Below the pieces are notes generated by a model, which saw only the letters and a list, made by a program, of their open reading frames with translations, did not search any database and was not told the origin of the DNA. DNA of 64,000 nucleotides from Superficieibacter sp. HKU1 (GTDB taxonomy: Bacteria; Pseudomonadota; Gammaproteobacteria; Enterobacterales; Enterobacteriaceae). Numbering within the stretch: position 1 is the first letter of the stretch; each line of letters starts with the position of its first letter. Positions 51,561 to 60,850 of the stretch are shown here, one piece after another. Location of the stretch: NCBI RefSeq assembly GCF_029319185.1, contig NZ_CP119754.1, forward strand, positions 4,402,001 through 4,466,000, read 5' to 3'. The position numbers and the translations under genes were made by a program.

Positions 51561-51876
51561 TAATATTTATTTTGCAATAAAAACCCTTCATATTCTCATC
51601 AGCTGTAATTAACTCATACACTATTTTTTTGCTCTCAATGTTTCTCTTATAACAAGTTAAATATGGATATTGGATAAAAGCAATAAATGAATGGAGTAGT
51701 TTTTTCGCATTTGATACATCGAAATCACTCATTGTAAAATCTATATTATACTTTAAATTGCTTACTGTTATATTTATATCAAAAATACCACTCTGAGAGG
51801 AAAAAAAATCTTTCATCTCAAAGTATATCCCTGTGTCTGTTATCAACTTAATATTGTTAACACTCTGAATAAACAT
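51556..51876 (-). CDS. probable cognate immunity protein of the Rhs effector
   Basis: A 106-residue AT-rich gene 3 nt after the rhs stop (MFIQSVNNIKLITDTGIYFE...). Soluble, beta-rich appearance, no signal peptide, no family recognised. Position directly behind the toxin tip on the same strand is the rule for Rhs immunity genes, and base composition matches the tip rather than the core. Function is therefore inferred from context. Confidence 0.75.
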   Translation of the reverse strand: MFIQSVNNIKLITDTGIYFEMKDFFSSQSGIFDINITVSNLKYNIDFTMSDFDVSNAKKLLHSFIAFIQYPYLTCYKRNIESKKIVYELITADENMKGFYCKINIK

Positions 51877-51879
51877 ACA

Positions 51880-52176
51880 TTACCTCTGCTTTGGAATATA
51901 GACACCATTATTTGCGTTCTTAGGATGAGAATATACAGTTACAATTTTTTCCGTATATTCATCAGTAATAACTGTATTGCCTCTTTTATCTTGGTAACGC
52001 CATACAGGTTTTCCTGTTTCAGGATCAATTTCTTTTACTCTATTTTTCTTGTTATTATTAATTATATTATCAATTACCTCGGATGTAAAATTACGCTCAT
52101 TCGCTCTTTTAGCTCCATGATCTGTAAATACACGACCATAAGGCGTTTTGTCACCTGGTTGAATACATACACGAAC
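51880..52176 (-). other. Rhs C-terminal toxin tip (possible BECR-fold nuclease)
   Basis: Residues 1358-1455 after the DPLGL box: AT-rich, with HGAKRANERNFTSEVIDNII, KPVWRYQDKRGNTVITDE and KIVTVY. An N-terminal His-x-x-x-Arg-x-x-x-Arg helix followed by beta strands ending in Thr-Val-Tyr resembles small RNases of the BECR (barnase/EndoU/colicin E5-D/RelE) type, as in DUF4258-like proteins. Family is an inference. Confidence 0.5.
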
Positions 52177-55100
52177 CAATCCTAGCGGATCGATCCAGTT
52201 TAACGGATTAGGTGCATACTGATATAAGTTTAAACCACCAAGTAGTCCTATCGGGTCTGGTGCAATATACTGCCCTGCCTCACAATCATAGTACCGGAAC
52301 CGGTTATAGTGCAACCCCGATTCCGCATCCTCATACTGCCCCGGAAACCGCAGGCGGCACGTCGGGGCATTTTCTCTGTGCCGGCTTTCTTCCCGGCCCC
52401 AGAGTTGTTGCTTTCCACGCCAGACAATGGTGCCGTCTTCGGTCAGCAACTCCTGAATGCGACCAGCCGTATCTGTGATGGTATAGTGCAGCACGCCTTT
52501 CTCATAACGCGCCAGCGGTATGAAGCTTCCCGGTTCATATACCCAGCGAATGGCATTTTCGTATTCCGGTATGCCATCAGCCCCGACCGGAATTTCCTCC
52601 GTCAGCTGGTCGCCGTTCCAGTGGAAGTCCATGCCGGGTTTGTCCCGGTTGGTACAGCGCTTGCTGATATGCCTGCCGAACGGGTCGTATTTATATTCCC
52701 AGCGTTCGCCCTCCGGCGTTTCCAGCCCGGTAAGCTGACTTCTCGCATCCCAGCGGTAGCGCCACTGAAGCGGGCGCCAGCCGCCTTTATCAACCCGTTT
52801 TTCCACCAGACGACCGTTAACATCGTATTTCCAGGTGGTCTGTTCATCGCGGATGACCTTAACAAATTTACCCTCTTCCGGCATTCCGCTGTCCGGGTTA
52901 ATGCGATGTGTCGAGTGTCGCCACGCTTTCTCTTCCCGCGACATCACCCGGCCATGCTGCTGGCGCTGGTGGGACTCACTTTCCATCACCTCATTTATCC
53001 AGGTCTGGCGGCGGGAGATATTGAGATTTTTGTCGTAAGTGAAACGCTCTTCCCGCATCGGGATGTCGCTGCTGCCGGTCCAGGTGGCATGGCTTATCTG
53101 GTCGTTTGCCGTGATACTGTTGACCATCGTTCCCCGCAGGGAGTCGGCAATCATCGTCAGATTGTAAGCTTTGTCATACAGGTACTGGCGACGGAGAGTA
53201 TTATTGCGCCGGTAATGCGGGTTCAGCTCTGTCAGGTCACCGGCCTGCTGCTCAGTCAGCATCCCGGTGGGGGTGTAGCGCTGGCGGAGGCTGAACCCGG
53301 CTTCGTTCTGCCGGGATATCTCGTGGCCGCACAGGTCGCGCTCCAGGCTCAGCGGCGCGTGGTCCGCAATCCGCCACTGCGTGAGTTCCCTCATCAGCCC
53401 ATGGGTAAAGTGTTCCGTTATACCCGCAGTGGTGCGCTGCGAGACCGTATCCTGTTGTGCATCGTAGCGGTACTCTGTTCGCCTGCCGTTAAGGGTTTCG
53501 GCGGTGATCCGGCTTGCGCCATCATATTCATACGTGACGGTGGCATCATTGTTTCGGGCTTCTGTCAGGCGGCACAGCGCGTCGTAAATGAACGTCGTAC
53601 GACTGAGAATCTGGTCGCTGTCGCCCTGCGTCACTTCCTCATTTGTCATCAGGTTGGTGACGCTGTACCGACGATTAAGGTGTGTGCCGTCCGGGAAGGT
53701 AGTGCGGATACAGCGGCCTGCGGCATCATATTTGTAGGTTAACGTGCGCCCGGTAAAATCAGTTTCTGCAATAAGCTGCCCGGCTTTGTCATATTCCAGT
53801 CGGTAGCTTTCACCTTCTGCGTTGGTGATTTCAGTCAGGCGAGTGAGTTTATCGTAGCGGCACTCCAGCCGCTCACCATCCGGGCGGACGACAGCGGTTA
53901 GCAGGTCAAACGCGCCATATTCGTAGCGGGTGGTTTTGCCTTCGCCATCGGTGAGACTTTCCGGCAGCTTTTCGCTGTTCTGGCGCATCAGTTCCCGCAC
54001 GCCGTCCGGGCGGTTAATCTCCTCCATGCTGCCTTCTGGCCCGGCATGATTTTTACTGTGGCGGAACTGTGTGGTGAAGCCCAGTGGGTCCCGCACGCTC
54101 AGCAGGCGACCCAGAATATCCTGCTCTGCCTGCGTCACGCCACCATCCGGTGCGGTGGTTTCCCGCACCTGGTGCAGGGCATCGTAATTCCACTGCCAGG
54201 TGCCACCGCCCGGCATAATCTGCCGGAGTAAATCACCCTGCTCACTGTAGCTGAACTGCTGCTGACGCCCCTGTGGGTCGGTCAGGCAGACCATACTGCC
54301 TTTATCGTCGTAAGCCCACTGCCATTCCTGATTACCCGGCAGCGTCAGCCGGGTTAACTGCCCGGAATTGTCATAGTCGTAATACAGGCTGTAGCCGCCC
54401 GGCAGGGCAACCTGGCGGATATCACCGTCATCGTTATAGTGATATTCCGTGGTTCGCCCGAGCGCATCAGTCCGGGACTGAAGCTGTGTGTTCTCCCAGA
54501 CCGTGATTTCTTCCCGACCCAGCGGGTCAGTGCTGCGGGTGATGAGGCCGTCTTCATTGTACCAGTACCGGCTTTCGCCTCCTTCGGCATCAAGATAAGT
54601 GGTACAACGCTCATCAACGTGATAGATAAACCGGTCGTCGTAATAGCCTTCCGGTGTGGAGACATGGGTGACTCGTCCTGCTTCATCATAGCGATAATTA
54701 ACCTGTGTTTTATCCGTATCCCGCCAGCGGATCATCAAACCCTCAGGGGTATATTCATGCCACAGTTGCGTGAACTGGAAAGTGTCGCACTCCGCCAGAA
54801 AGCCATTATCGTCGTATTTACAGGTCACCAGCCGCTGGCGCTGCGGCGTGACCAGGTCAATGTTCACCAGTTGCTGCTGGTGCCAGTCAAGCGCGAGCGT
54901 ATAGCCGTCGCTATGGCGGATTTCCGTCAGCAGGCCATCAGTGCGGAGAAAATCAATCCGGTTACCATATCTGTCGTGAATGGCAGACAGTAAGTAAATA
55001 GCGGTTCCTGCCGGGGAAAATACTCGTGTCTGCTGTAAGCGGCGGTCAAAGAGAGTGAGTTCACTGCACATGGTGCCGGACAGCCGGTAACTCGTCTGAC

Positions 55101-56247
55101 GGGAATTTACGGCCCCGTGAAAAACACCGTCCTGTGGAATGGGGTAACGGAGCACTACCCCTTCATGGTCGGTAAAACACAGATTATCATTTTGTAAAGT
55201 CAGCGACTGGGACCAGTCATCTGACCACATGCCACCAAAAAGACCCTTTTTCTTTGCACGTGAGCGGTAAAATCGTGACAGTTTGAGCGGGACCGACCCC
55301 GGAATGTGCAGGACATTCAGTTGCTGGAGCAGACTGCCGCTCACTACATCAACCGGATCGCTGCGGCACGTCAGGAAGTCACTATCAAACTCTTCTCCCT
55401 GCCCGGCCTTTCCTTTTCCCCTTCCTTTAATGATGGCACCATCCATGTCTGCGCCACCGGCAGTTCTCAGTGAAAAAGCCATGAACAGGCTTTGTGCGGC
55501 CGTCATCAGCCCCTGATTTTCAGGCGTATTCATGGCATTAAAGGTGTCCAGCGCTTCCCCGCCAATCTGCTCTGCCATATTTTGCGCGGCTTCCGGCGTT
55601 GTGTTGTAACGGGCAGATGCATTGAGCATTGCGCCGATAGCCTGGCTGTTCATTACGCCATCGGCAGTATGATCGGTAAAAAAATCAGTGACTGATTCCT
55701 TTATTGCCTGCGCCGTTTCAGCCATGGCCTGCCCCTCCAGCCGCCGTGACTCCGCTTCGCGTTCATAAGCACGGGACAGCATGTCCATAAACGTCTGTTC
55801 TTGCGCAGTTTCAGGCCTGATTTCCGGATCGGCCTCTTTTGCCATAACACTGGCGGCGGGTGGCTGGCCGATAATGATGCCAGTGGTATTTCTGGCGTTC
55901 ATCCAGAACTTATCGAAGTGGCGCAGAACGGGCTTGCCACCGGCTCTGAAGGTGGTGCTGTGCTCCAGCGGTTCGCAAATATCCCCCACCGTACCGCTTT
56001 TCACTCCCTTAGCCACACCCGGCTCATCGCCTTTTGTCAAGGGAACGAAACTTTGATCCAGTACCAGCACCGGGTGTCCGTTCGCTTTGACTGACGGTAC
56101 AACCAGTACAGCATCACCCAGACTGGCGGTAACAGGGTAAGGGACGGGCGGCGTGGAGGGACCTATCGGGGTTTTACAGACATCCGGTGTCAGGCTGATG
56201 GCCGTCCACAGTCCGTCCTGACGGGCGATATAATTCTTCGCCATCAT
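51880..56247 (-). CDS. Rhs effector with PAAR-like domain and C-terminal toxin
   Basis: A 1455-residue polymorphic toxin. Residues 10-125: PAAR-like DUF4150 domain (DVCKTPIGPSTPPVPYP, GDAVLVVPSVKANG). Residues 140-260: helical, Ala/Glu-rich linker. Core from DPVDVVSGSL (about 297) with many YDxxGR-type RHS/YD repeats. Core ends with RFRYYDCEAGQYIAPDPIGL, GGLNLYQYAPNPLNWIDPLGL, after which the 98-residue tip starts. The start may be 56247 or 56244 (SD AGGAG favours the latter). The stop-start overlaps DUF2169 by 1 nt. DUF4150 and DUF2169 point to type VI secretion loading, but no secretion genes are in this window. Confidence 0.93.
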   Translation of the reverse strand: MMAKNYIARQDGLWTAISLTPDVCKTPIGPSTPPVPYPVTASLGDAVLVVPSVKANGHPVLVLDQSFVPLTKGDEPGVAKGVKSGTVGDICEPLEHSTTFRAGGKPVLRHFDKFWMNARNTTGIIIGQPPAASVMAKEADPEIRPETAQEQTFMDMLSRAYEREAESRRLEGQAMAETAQAIKESVTDFFTDHTADGVMNSQAIGAMLNASARYNTTPEAAQNMAEQIGGEALDTFNAMNTPENQGLMTAAQSLFMAFSLRTAGGADMDGAIIKGRGKGKAGQGEEFDSDFLTCRSDPVDVVSGSLLQQLNVLHIPGSVPLKLSRFYRSRAKKKGLFGGMWSDDWSQSLTLQNDNLCFTDHEGVVLRYPIPQDGVFHGAVNSRQTSYRLSGTMCSELTLFDRRLQQTRVFSPAGTAIYLLSAIHDRYGNRIDFLRTDGLLTEIRHSDGYTLALDWHQQQLVNIDLVTPQRQRLVTCKYDDNGFLAECDTFQFTQLWHEYTPEGLMIRWRDTDKTQVNYRYDEAGRVTHVSTPEGYYDDRFIYHVDERCTTYLDAEGGESRYWYNEDGLITRSTDPLGREEITVWENTQLQSRTDALGRTTEYHYNDDGDIRQVALPGGYSLYYDYDNSGQLTRLTLPGNQEWQWAYDDKGSMVCLTDPQGRQQQFSYSEQGDLLRQIMPGGGTWQWNYDALHQVRETTAPDGGVTQAEQDILGRLLSVRDPLGFTTQFRHSKNHAGPEGSMEEINRPDGVRELMRQNSEKLPESLTDGEGKTTRYEYGAFDLLTAVVRPDGERLECRYDKLTRLTEITNAEGESYRLEYDKAGQLIAETDFTGRTLTYKYDAAGRCIRTTFPDGTHLNRRYSVTNLMTNEEVTQGDSDQILSRTTFIYDALCRLTEARNNDATVTYEYDGASRITAETLNGRRTEYRYDAQQDTVSQRTTAGITEHFTHGLMRELTQWRIADHAPLSLERDLCGHEISRQNEAGFSLRQRYTPTGMLTEQQAGDLTELNPHYRRNNTLRRQYLYDKAYNLTMIADSLRGTMVNSITANDQISHATWTGSSDIPMREERFTYDKNLNISRRQTWINEVMESESHQRQQHGRVMSREEKAWRHSTHRINPDSGMPEEGKFVKVIRDEQTTWKYDVNGRLVEKRVDKGGWRPLQWRYRWDARSQLTGLETPEGERWEYKYDPFGRHISKRCTNRDKPGMDFHWNGDQLTEEIPVGADGIPEYENAIRWVYEPGSFIPLARYEKGVLHYTITDTAGRIQELLTEDGTIVWRGKQQLWGREESRHRENAPTCRLRFPGQYEDAESGLHYNRFRYYDCEAGQYIAPDPIGLLGGLNLYQYAPNPLNWIDPLGLVRVCIQPGDKTPYGRVFTDHGAKRANERNFTSEVIDNIINNNKKNRVKEIDPETGKPVWRYQDKRGNTVITDEYTEKIVTVYSHPKNANNGVYIPKQR

Positions 56248-57425
56248 TATTCTCCTGTAGCGTAATAACGGGCTTCCATCACCCGTACTGACGAATTAAC
56301 GGGCAACAGATAACGCCATGTCTGTTCGACAGTCAGTGCATCCGTGTCAATGAGCAGCGTGTCGGTCCACATCATCTGCGGAATACATTCACCAGAGTCC
56401 ATCCGCAGCAGGATACCGGCCTGACTGGCGGGCAATGCAAAAGTGATATCACCATCAGGATGAAAGCCACTCAGGATGAAGTCTGCACCGGGCAGAGGGA
56501 AAGGAATTTGCTGGTCATGGGGGGCCGCGTTCCAGTAACGGAAATCAAAATCTTCCGGCAGGCTCGGGTGGCGGTTTTCCAGCCATTCCTGATTGTAAGT
56601 CCCGGCCAGCGGCAGTCGGGGTAGCCAGGTGCGGCCAATGACACCAAAACCTGCGGGTTGACATTCCGGGGCCGACCAGTCGGCTTTATCGTCGGAAACG
56701 TCGATAAAATGCTGAAGGGTGAACGGAGCGTCCATGGCGATAATCCGGGGAGCTTCGACCCGCTGTACTTTACTGGCCCGCAGATACCAGGACGGCGCAT
56801 AACCCAGCCCCAGCGGATTTACCGGGCAGGCCGTATGCGCCAGCGGCGGGTTATATGACTCAGGGTGCTCGCACCGTTGTTCGTCCGTCAGACGATATTC
56901 TGCCGGGATGAGGTCAGCATATTCGCTGTCAGGTTCGATGCGACATTCGCCGCCAAAGGCGTAACGATAATCCAGCGGTAAGGAGGTGAACGGCTCAGGC
57001 TCTGTTTCGTACCACTGCCCGGTCAGGAAATGGCGCTGATAAAAGCGCGGGCCAGTTATCCGTAGTTTCTTATCCAGCAATACGCTGCCTGATGCTGACC
57101 GCATCAGCACGCCTGCTGATATCTCCGGCACGGCAACACCGCCTGGTGTGCTGGCCGTTCCGTTAATGATAATGTCGCAGGCGGGTTTCAGAGGCACGAG
57201 ATCGCTTTCGTGCACCACCGGAGAGGCATTCATTTCTCCGGAGAATTTATCTTCCACACTTAAGGGTAATGCCGGATACTCCATCAGCATTGTCTGCCAT
57301 TGACCATCAGCGCTCTGCATAAGACGAAAACCGGTTTTCATGGTAACGACGTGATACCGTTCGTCATGCTTATCATCCATCGCATATTCCATCACTGAGA
57401 ACGGCGTCAGATTACGAAATTCCAT
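56247..57425 (-). CDS. DUF2169 family protein, Rhs chaperone/adaptor
   Basis: A 392-residue cytosolic protein of the DUF2169 family; starts MEFRNLTPFSVMEYAMDDKH. Conserved Trp/Pro-rich blocks such as WYLRASKVQRVEAPR and NPLGLGYAPSW. DUF2169 proteins accompany DUF4150/PAAR-like effectors and are thought to help load them on the type VI spike. Stop overlaps the rhs start, so the two are coupled in one operon. The gene is GC-moderate, like the Rhs core. Confidence 0.85.
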   Translation of the reverse strand: MEFRNLTPFSVMEYAMDDKHDERYHVVTMKTGFRLMQSADGQWQTMLMEYPALPLSVEDKFSGEMNASPVVHESDLVPLKPACDIIINGTASTPGGVAVPEISAGVLMRSASGSVLLDKKLRITGPRFYQRHFLTGQWYETEPEPFTSLPLDYRYAFGGECRIEPDSEYADLIPAEYRLTDEQRCEHPESYNPPLAHTACPVNPLGLGYAPSWYLRASKVQRVEAPRIIAMDAPFTLQHFIDVSDDKADWSAPECQPAGFGVIGRTWLPRLPLAGTYNQEWLENRHPSLPEDFDFRYWNAAPHDQQIPFPLPGADFILSGFHPDGDITFALPASQAGILLRMDSGECIPQMMWTDTLLIDTDALTVEQTWRYLLPVNSSVRVMEARYYATGE

Positions 57426-58019
57426 ATATTATGTTCCTGACCAATAATATAAGCTGTGTTTATTTATATCTCTTATTTATTTGATGAATGAATATAATCA
57501 CTATGCTTACAAAGGGGCGTTAATTAGAAAGTATTTTGAATACAGATTTTGTGAGGCGTGTCTGTATTATAAGATTATTTTAATTATTCTCTCCTGAATT
57601 ATTTGTTTTTTATATGCCAAATTGGCATTTTATATTGCGGGAAATATTATTGACTATATTTTTTAGTTCTATTGTTATTCCTTGAAAAACATCTAAGGAA
57701 AATATATCTCTGTATACAGAGATACTGTCTAAATCAACGAATAAAGTTACAGACTGAAGTTCAGTTTTTCATTTCTTTAACCTCTTTCCGGGGATAATTT
57801 CCCTCATGCATTGTGTTGTCTGCGAACGACGCCCTTTGCTTCATGCCCTAAAAGAAGCACCTGAATCATTCAAGATGACCATTCCCTTTACCGGCGCAAA
57901 CCTCGTAACACACCGAACCATAGAGACTGTGGCAACATTTATCCTTTCTCTTCGGATTCACTGTACCGGACCTGGCAACCTGACGGCTGCCTTGCCGTCA
58001 GGTTGCACGAGATATTTTT
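57426..58019. other. AT-rich gap between the Rhs operon and psiE
   Basis: This 594 bp stretch upstream of the DUF2169 gene is AT-rich for the first 350 bp (AT-rich tracts typical of H-NS-silenced DNA) and should hold the Rhs operon promoter. A short plus-strand frame at 57806-58063 overlaps psiE and is not credible. No xylE remnant was recognised. Confidence 0.6.
57975..58006. terminator. strong inverted repeat beyond psiE
   Basis: GCAACCTGACGG / CCGTCAGGTTGC twelve-base perfect stem with an 8-base loop, followed on the plus strand by a T-run (58013-58019). It is placed at the 3' side of psiE (minus strand). Confidence 0.75.
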
Positions 58020-58430
58020 TTATTCGCGTTTTAGCCGCTTGGTGTTACATAACCACAGCGTGATCACCAGCAGCAGGATCGCACCGGAGTAGACCAGCAC
58101 ATCAAGGGGCGAGGTATGATCAACGATGATCAGACGGACAATCGCCGTGATCCCAATGTAAACAAAATAGCGCAGCGGGAAGTGAAAGCCGGACTGAAAA
58201 TACTTCACGATCAGCGCGATAAATTCGAAGTAGAGGAAATAAACCACCAGCCCCTCGACCAGCTCATATTTGCTGGTTTGCTCTGGCGCGAAGAGTACTT
58301 CCGCCAGATGCACCGTCTCTTTACCGAGAAAGACGACCAGAATAAGGCCGAGACTTAACAGCCCCAGATTGAGGACGGTCTGAAGGATAGTGGAGATAAA
58401 CTCCACCGCCGGGCGGGGTAGCGATGACAT
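58020..58430 (-). CDS. psiE: Phosphate-starvation-inducible protein PsiE
   Basis: A 136-residue inner-membrane protein with four helices, same length as E. coli PsiE. Induced by phosphate starvation and CRP in E. coli; function unknown. KETVHLAEVLFAPEQTSKYELVEGLVVYF is its conserved stretch (two segments). Likely under PhoB/CRP; no box was confirmed here. Confidence 0.94.
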   Translation of the reverse strand: MSSLPRPAVEFISTILQTVLNLGLLSLGLILVVFLGKETVHLAEVLFAPEQTSKYELVEGLVVYFLYFEFIALIVKYFQSGFHFPLRYFVYIGITAIVRLIIVDHTSPLDVLVYSGAILLLVITLWLCNTKRLKRE

Positions 58431-58567
58431 AGCAGCACCTTTTGCTAAAAATATCAGGCTCAGATATAGCGCAAAAGTGTGATCCAGATCTACATTTTTT
58501 ATCCTGGTTTTAGTCAGTCAACGTAAAGGCGTGGCGGGAGAACAACGTTATTGCGGTGGGTGACCCT

Positions 58568-58719
58568 GCCCGGTGGCGCTACGCTTACCGGGCCTACGGT
58601 TGGGGAAATGCTCTGACGCTGGCTGTGTACCTTGCTGCCCGGTGGCGCTGCGCTTACCGGGCCTACGATTGGGGAAGTACCTTCACGTAGGCCCGGTAAG
58701 GCGCAGCCGCCACCGGGCA
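58568..58719. repeat. three REP elements between psiE and yjbH
   Basis: Two direct copies (GCCCGGTGGCGCTACGCTTACC type, 58568-58598 and 58637-58667) and one inverted (58686-58719). Together they fill the gap where K-12 has yjbT. The stems could insulate the psiE start and yjbH end. Confidence 0.92.
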
Positions 58720-58753
58720 TTGCAACACCGCGGCCAGATTATCCGCAACAGAC

Positions 58754-60850
58754 TCAGCGGAAATTCACGCTCTTGTCGCTGGTCATGCCGTACAGATCAA
58801 ACTTGCGCCCCAGCATCTGCCCACCGTCGCGCGTGAGCGGCGTCCAGCCAATCGCTGCACGGCTGCGGGTTGGGCCGGATGAGAACAGATCCAGCGGCAC
58901 CGAAACATACACGCCTTTGGTGAAATCTCCTTCCCCGTACTCATCCGCTGAAACGTTGGTGATGGTGGCATAACCGCCGACCACCACGCCGCTGTCGAAG
59001 CGTTTGGCGATATCCAGCGTGCCGCCTTTATCACCCGCAAGGTATTGACCAACACTGGCTTTGACCAGCACATCCTGGGCAAACGGCGGCGTCCAGTAGG
59101 CGGTCAGATGGCCGGTTTTAACGCTGTAATCGGTGAATTTCATCATATCCTGCGCGCTGCGCCAGTCACGCTGCTTAACGTAGTTGGCATCCAGACCGAC
59201 CGCCCAGTTGCTGTCTACCGGACGATACAGCACCTCGCCCCCCGCGCCGCCGTACATGGTCTCAAGGTAGCCACCGTATACCTGACCATAGAAATTATTC
59301 CCCAGGTACTGGAAGTAGTTGGCCTGTAGGTTATTCACATACACGTCATTCTCAACGTATTCACGCACGTGAGTACGCACGCGCGGCAGCTTTGAATCGC
59401 TCGGTGGATTGGTGTAGTTAAACTTGTCGTAATTATTTGCCACGTTGGCAAACAGGCTGCCGGTGGTTAACAGATGATCGGTGAGCCACAGATCGGCGGT
59501 GCCCATCACCCCGAGCTGATACATGTAAAAACTCTCCGGACCGCCAAAGGACTGGTTAAGCACCGGATCGAGATGGAAGTCAAAACGCGATTTATCGAAG
59601 TACCAGCCCTGCTCGGTATTCTCCGGCACGATCGGCGTAACGCGCTGTTGCGCCAGCGGCGTCTCGTGTCCCAGAGGCTCACCTTCCAGATGACGCTTCA
59701 GGCTGGCAACGTCGGTTTGCGTTGTCACCTGCGGCATATTCAGGCGATTTTCAGTCACCCGGATGGTACGAATGCCGTCCGGCAGATCGTTGATGATGAT
59801 CCGGTTTGCGCGTTCAATGCCTTCCTGCGAATCGCGATATTTCACCTGTTCGCCGGTGACATACAGCGTATCGCCTTTCACCTGAATTTGCGGATCGGTC
59901 AGACCGGCATTGTATTTCAGCAGGGTAAGCTGATTCGACACTACCGAGTGTTGCAGGATGGCATCCTGCGGCTCTGGCTGATACTGCGGACGGGCGTTGT
60001 CGTTGTACTTCGGTCGCAAATCGTTGAAGTTAGTACGCAGGGTCACGCCGAACATCAACGTATTGCCGCGTTCGTAGCTGACGTTAACGTCAGCCCAGTC
60101 GGTCGCGCGGTAGATCGCCCCGACGTTAAACTTACTTTTCTGTTCCAGCCGACCGGCAAAGTCCTGCTGGTAGTTATTGCCTTCGTATTCCAGCTTCAGA
60201 CGCAGCGGTTGCCACGGCGTCTGGTACTCTACGCCGCCAAACAGGGAGGCCGGACCGCGAAACATTTCGCCGGTATCCATCGATCCCGCCTGCTTGTAGC
60301 TGTTGTCTCGATGGCAGTATTTGTCGCTCACCGAGCAAAACGGGTTGCTGACATTGCCGCTGGTACCGAGGTAGCCCCAGCCGAGCCCCAGCGAGAAGTC
60401 AAACGGCCCCCAGGCTTTATTGGCGACCAGATATTCCGCGTCAAACAGTCCGGTCCCGCCGATGTCACGCGCGCCAGCGGAGACCTGCGGTAGCCAGTAG
60501 CTCTCTTCCCACAGGCGCAGTTTGACGTCGAAGGCTTTGTCTTTATAGGTCTGATCGCCGGAGAAGGACTCAACGGTGCTGTAGGGCTTTGTACGCACGT
60601 CGGTATAACGCAGGGTGGTTTCCAGCCACGGGAACAGCTGAACTGAGGCGGAGTAGTAGCGATACTGATCGTTATCACGGTAGTTAAGGCTCAGCTCCCC
60701 TTCCCGCGCCATGCGGGCGGTCGGCGTTTGTAACAGCCCTACGCCGCCAAAGTCGGATTGCGAGGGGCCAATGGGAGCCGGATAGGTTTCTGCCTGGCAG
60801 GCCGCGCTGACACCCAGCGCCAGTAAACTGTAGAGATACGTTTTTTTCAT
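58754..60850 (-). CDS. yjbH: Exopolysaccharide outer-membrane protein YjbH
   Basis: A 698-residue beta-barrel type lipoprotein-like porin (YjbH/GfcD family), last gene of yjbEFGH. Signal peptide 1-20 (ending ACQA); Ser/Tyr-rich beta strands with many Trp; the C-terminal half forms the barrel, as in GfcD, and the N-terminal half a second barrel. Predicted exporter of an exopolysaccharide. Start overlaps the yjbG stop by one base. Confidence 0.95.
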   Translation of the reverse strand: MKKTYLYSLLALGVSAACQAETYPAPIGPSQSDFGGVGLLQTPTARMAREGELSLNYRDNDQYRYYSASVQLFPWLETTLRYTDVRTKPYSTVESFSGDQTYKDKAFDVKLRLWEESYWLPQVSAGARDIGGTGLFDAEYLVANKAWGPFDFSLGLGWGYLGTSGNVSNPFCSVSDKYCHRDNSYKQAGSMDTGEMFRGPASLFGGVEYQTPWQPLRLKLEYEGNNYQQDFAGRLEQKSKFNVGAIYRATDWADVNVSYERGNTLMFGVTLRTNFNDLRPKYNDNARPQYQPEPQDAILQHSVVSNQLTLLKYNAGLTDPQIQVKGDTLYVTGEQVKYRDSQEGIERANRIIINDLPDGIRTIRVTENRLNMPQVTTQTDVASLKRHLEGEPLGHETPLAQQRVTPIVPENTEQGWYFDKSRFDFHLDPVLNQSFGGPESFYMYQLGVMGTADLWLTDHLLTTGSLFANVANNYDKFNYTNPPSDSKLPRVRTHVREYVENDVYVNNLQANYFQYLGNNFYGQVYGGYLETMYGGAGGEVLYRPVDSNWAVGLDANYVKQRDWRSAQDMMKFTDYSVKTGHLTAYWTPPFAQDVLVKASVGQYLAGDKGGTLDIAKRFDSGVVVGGYATITNVSADEYGEGDFTKGVYVSVPLDLFSSGPTRSRAAIGWTPLTRDGGQMLGRKFDLYGMTSDKSVNFR

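Noticed and set aside
51371..51580. Plus-strand frame with a Pro-His repeat
   Set aside because: It is only the translation of the CCTCAT repeat; the biologically meaningful frame is the minus-strand Rhs core remnant.
52309..53742. 477-codon plus-strand frame inside rhs
   Set aside because: Antisense shadow of the Rhs core, which has a clear RHS-repeat translation on the other strand.
57806..58063. 85-codon plus-strand frame upstream of psiE
   Set aside because: Crosses the strong inverted repeat and the psiE 3' end, no SD and no recognisable domain.
58568..58719. Repeated GC-rich units as a CRISPR array
   Set aside because: Units are palindromic REP sequences in alternating orientation with irregular spacing; no cas genes nearby.
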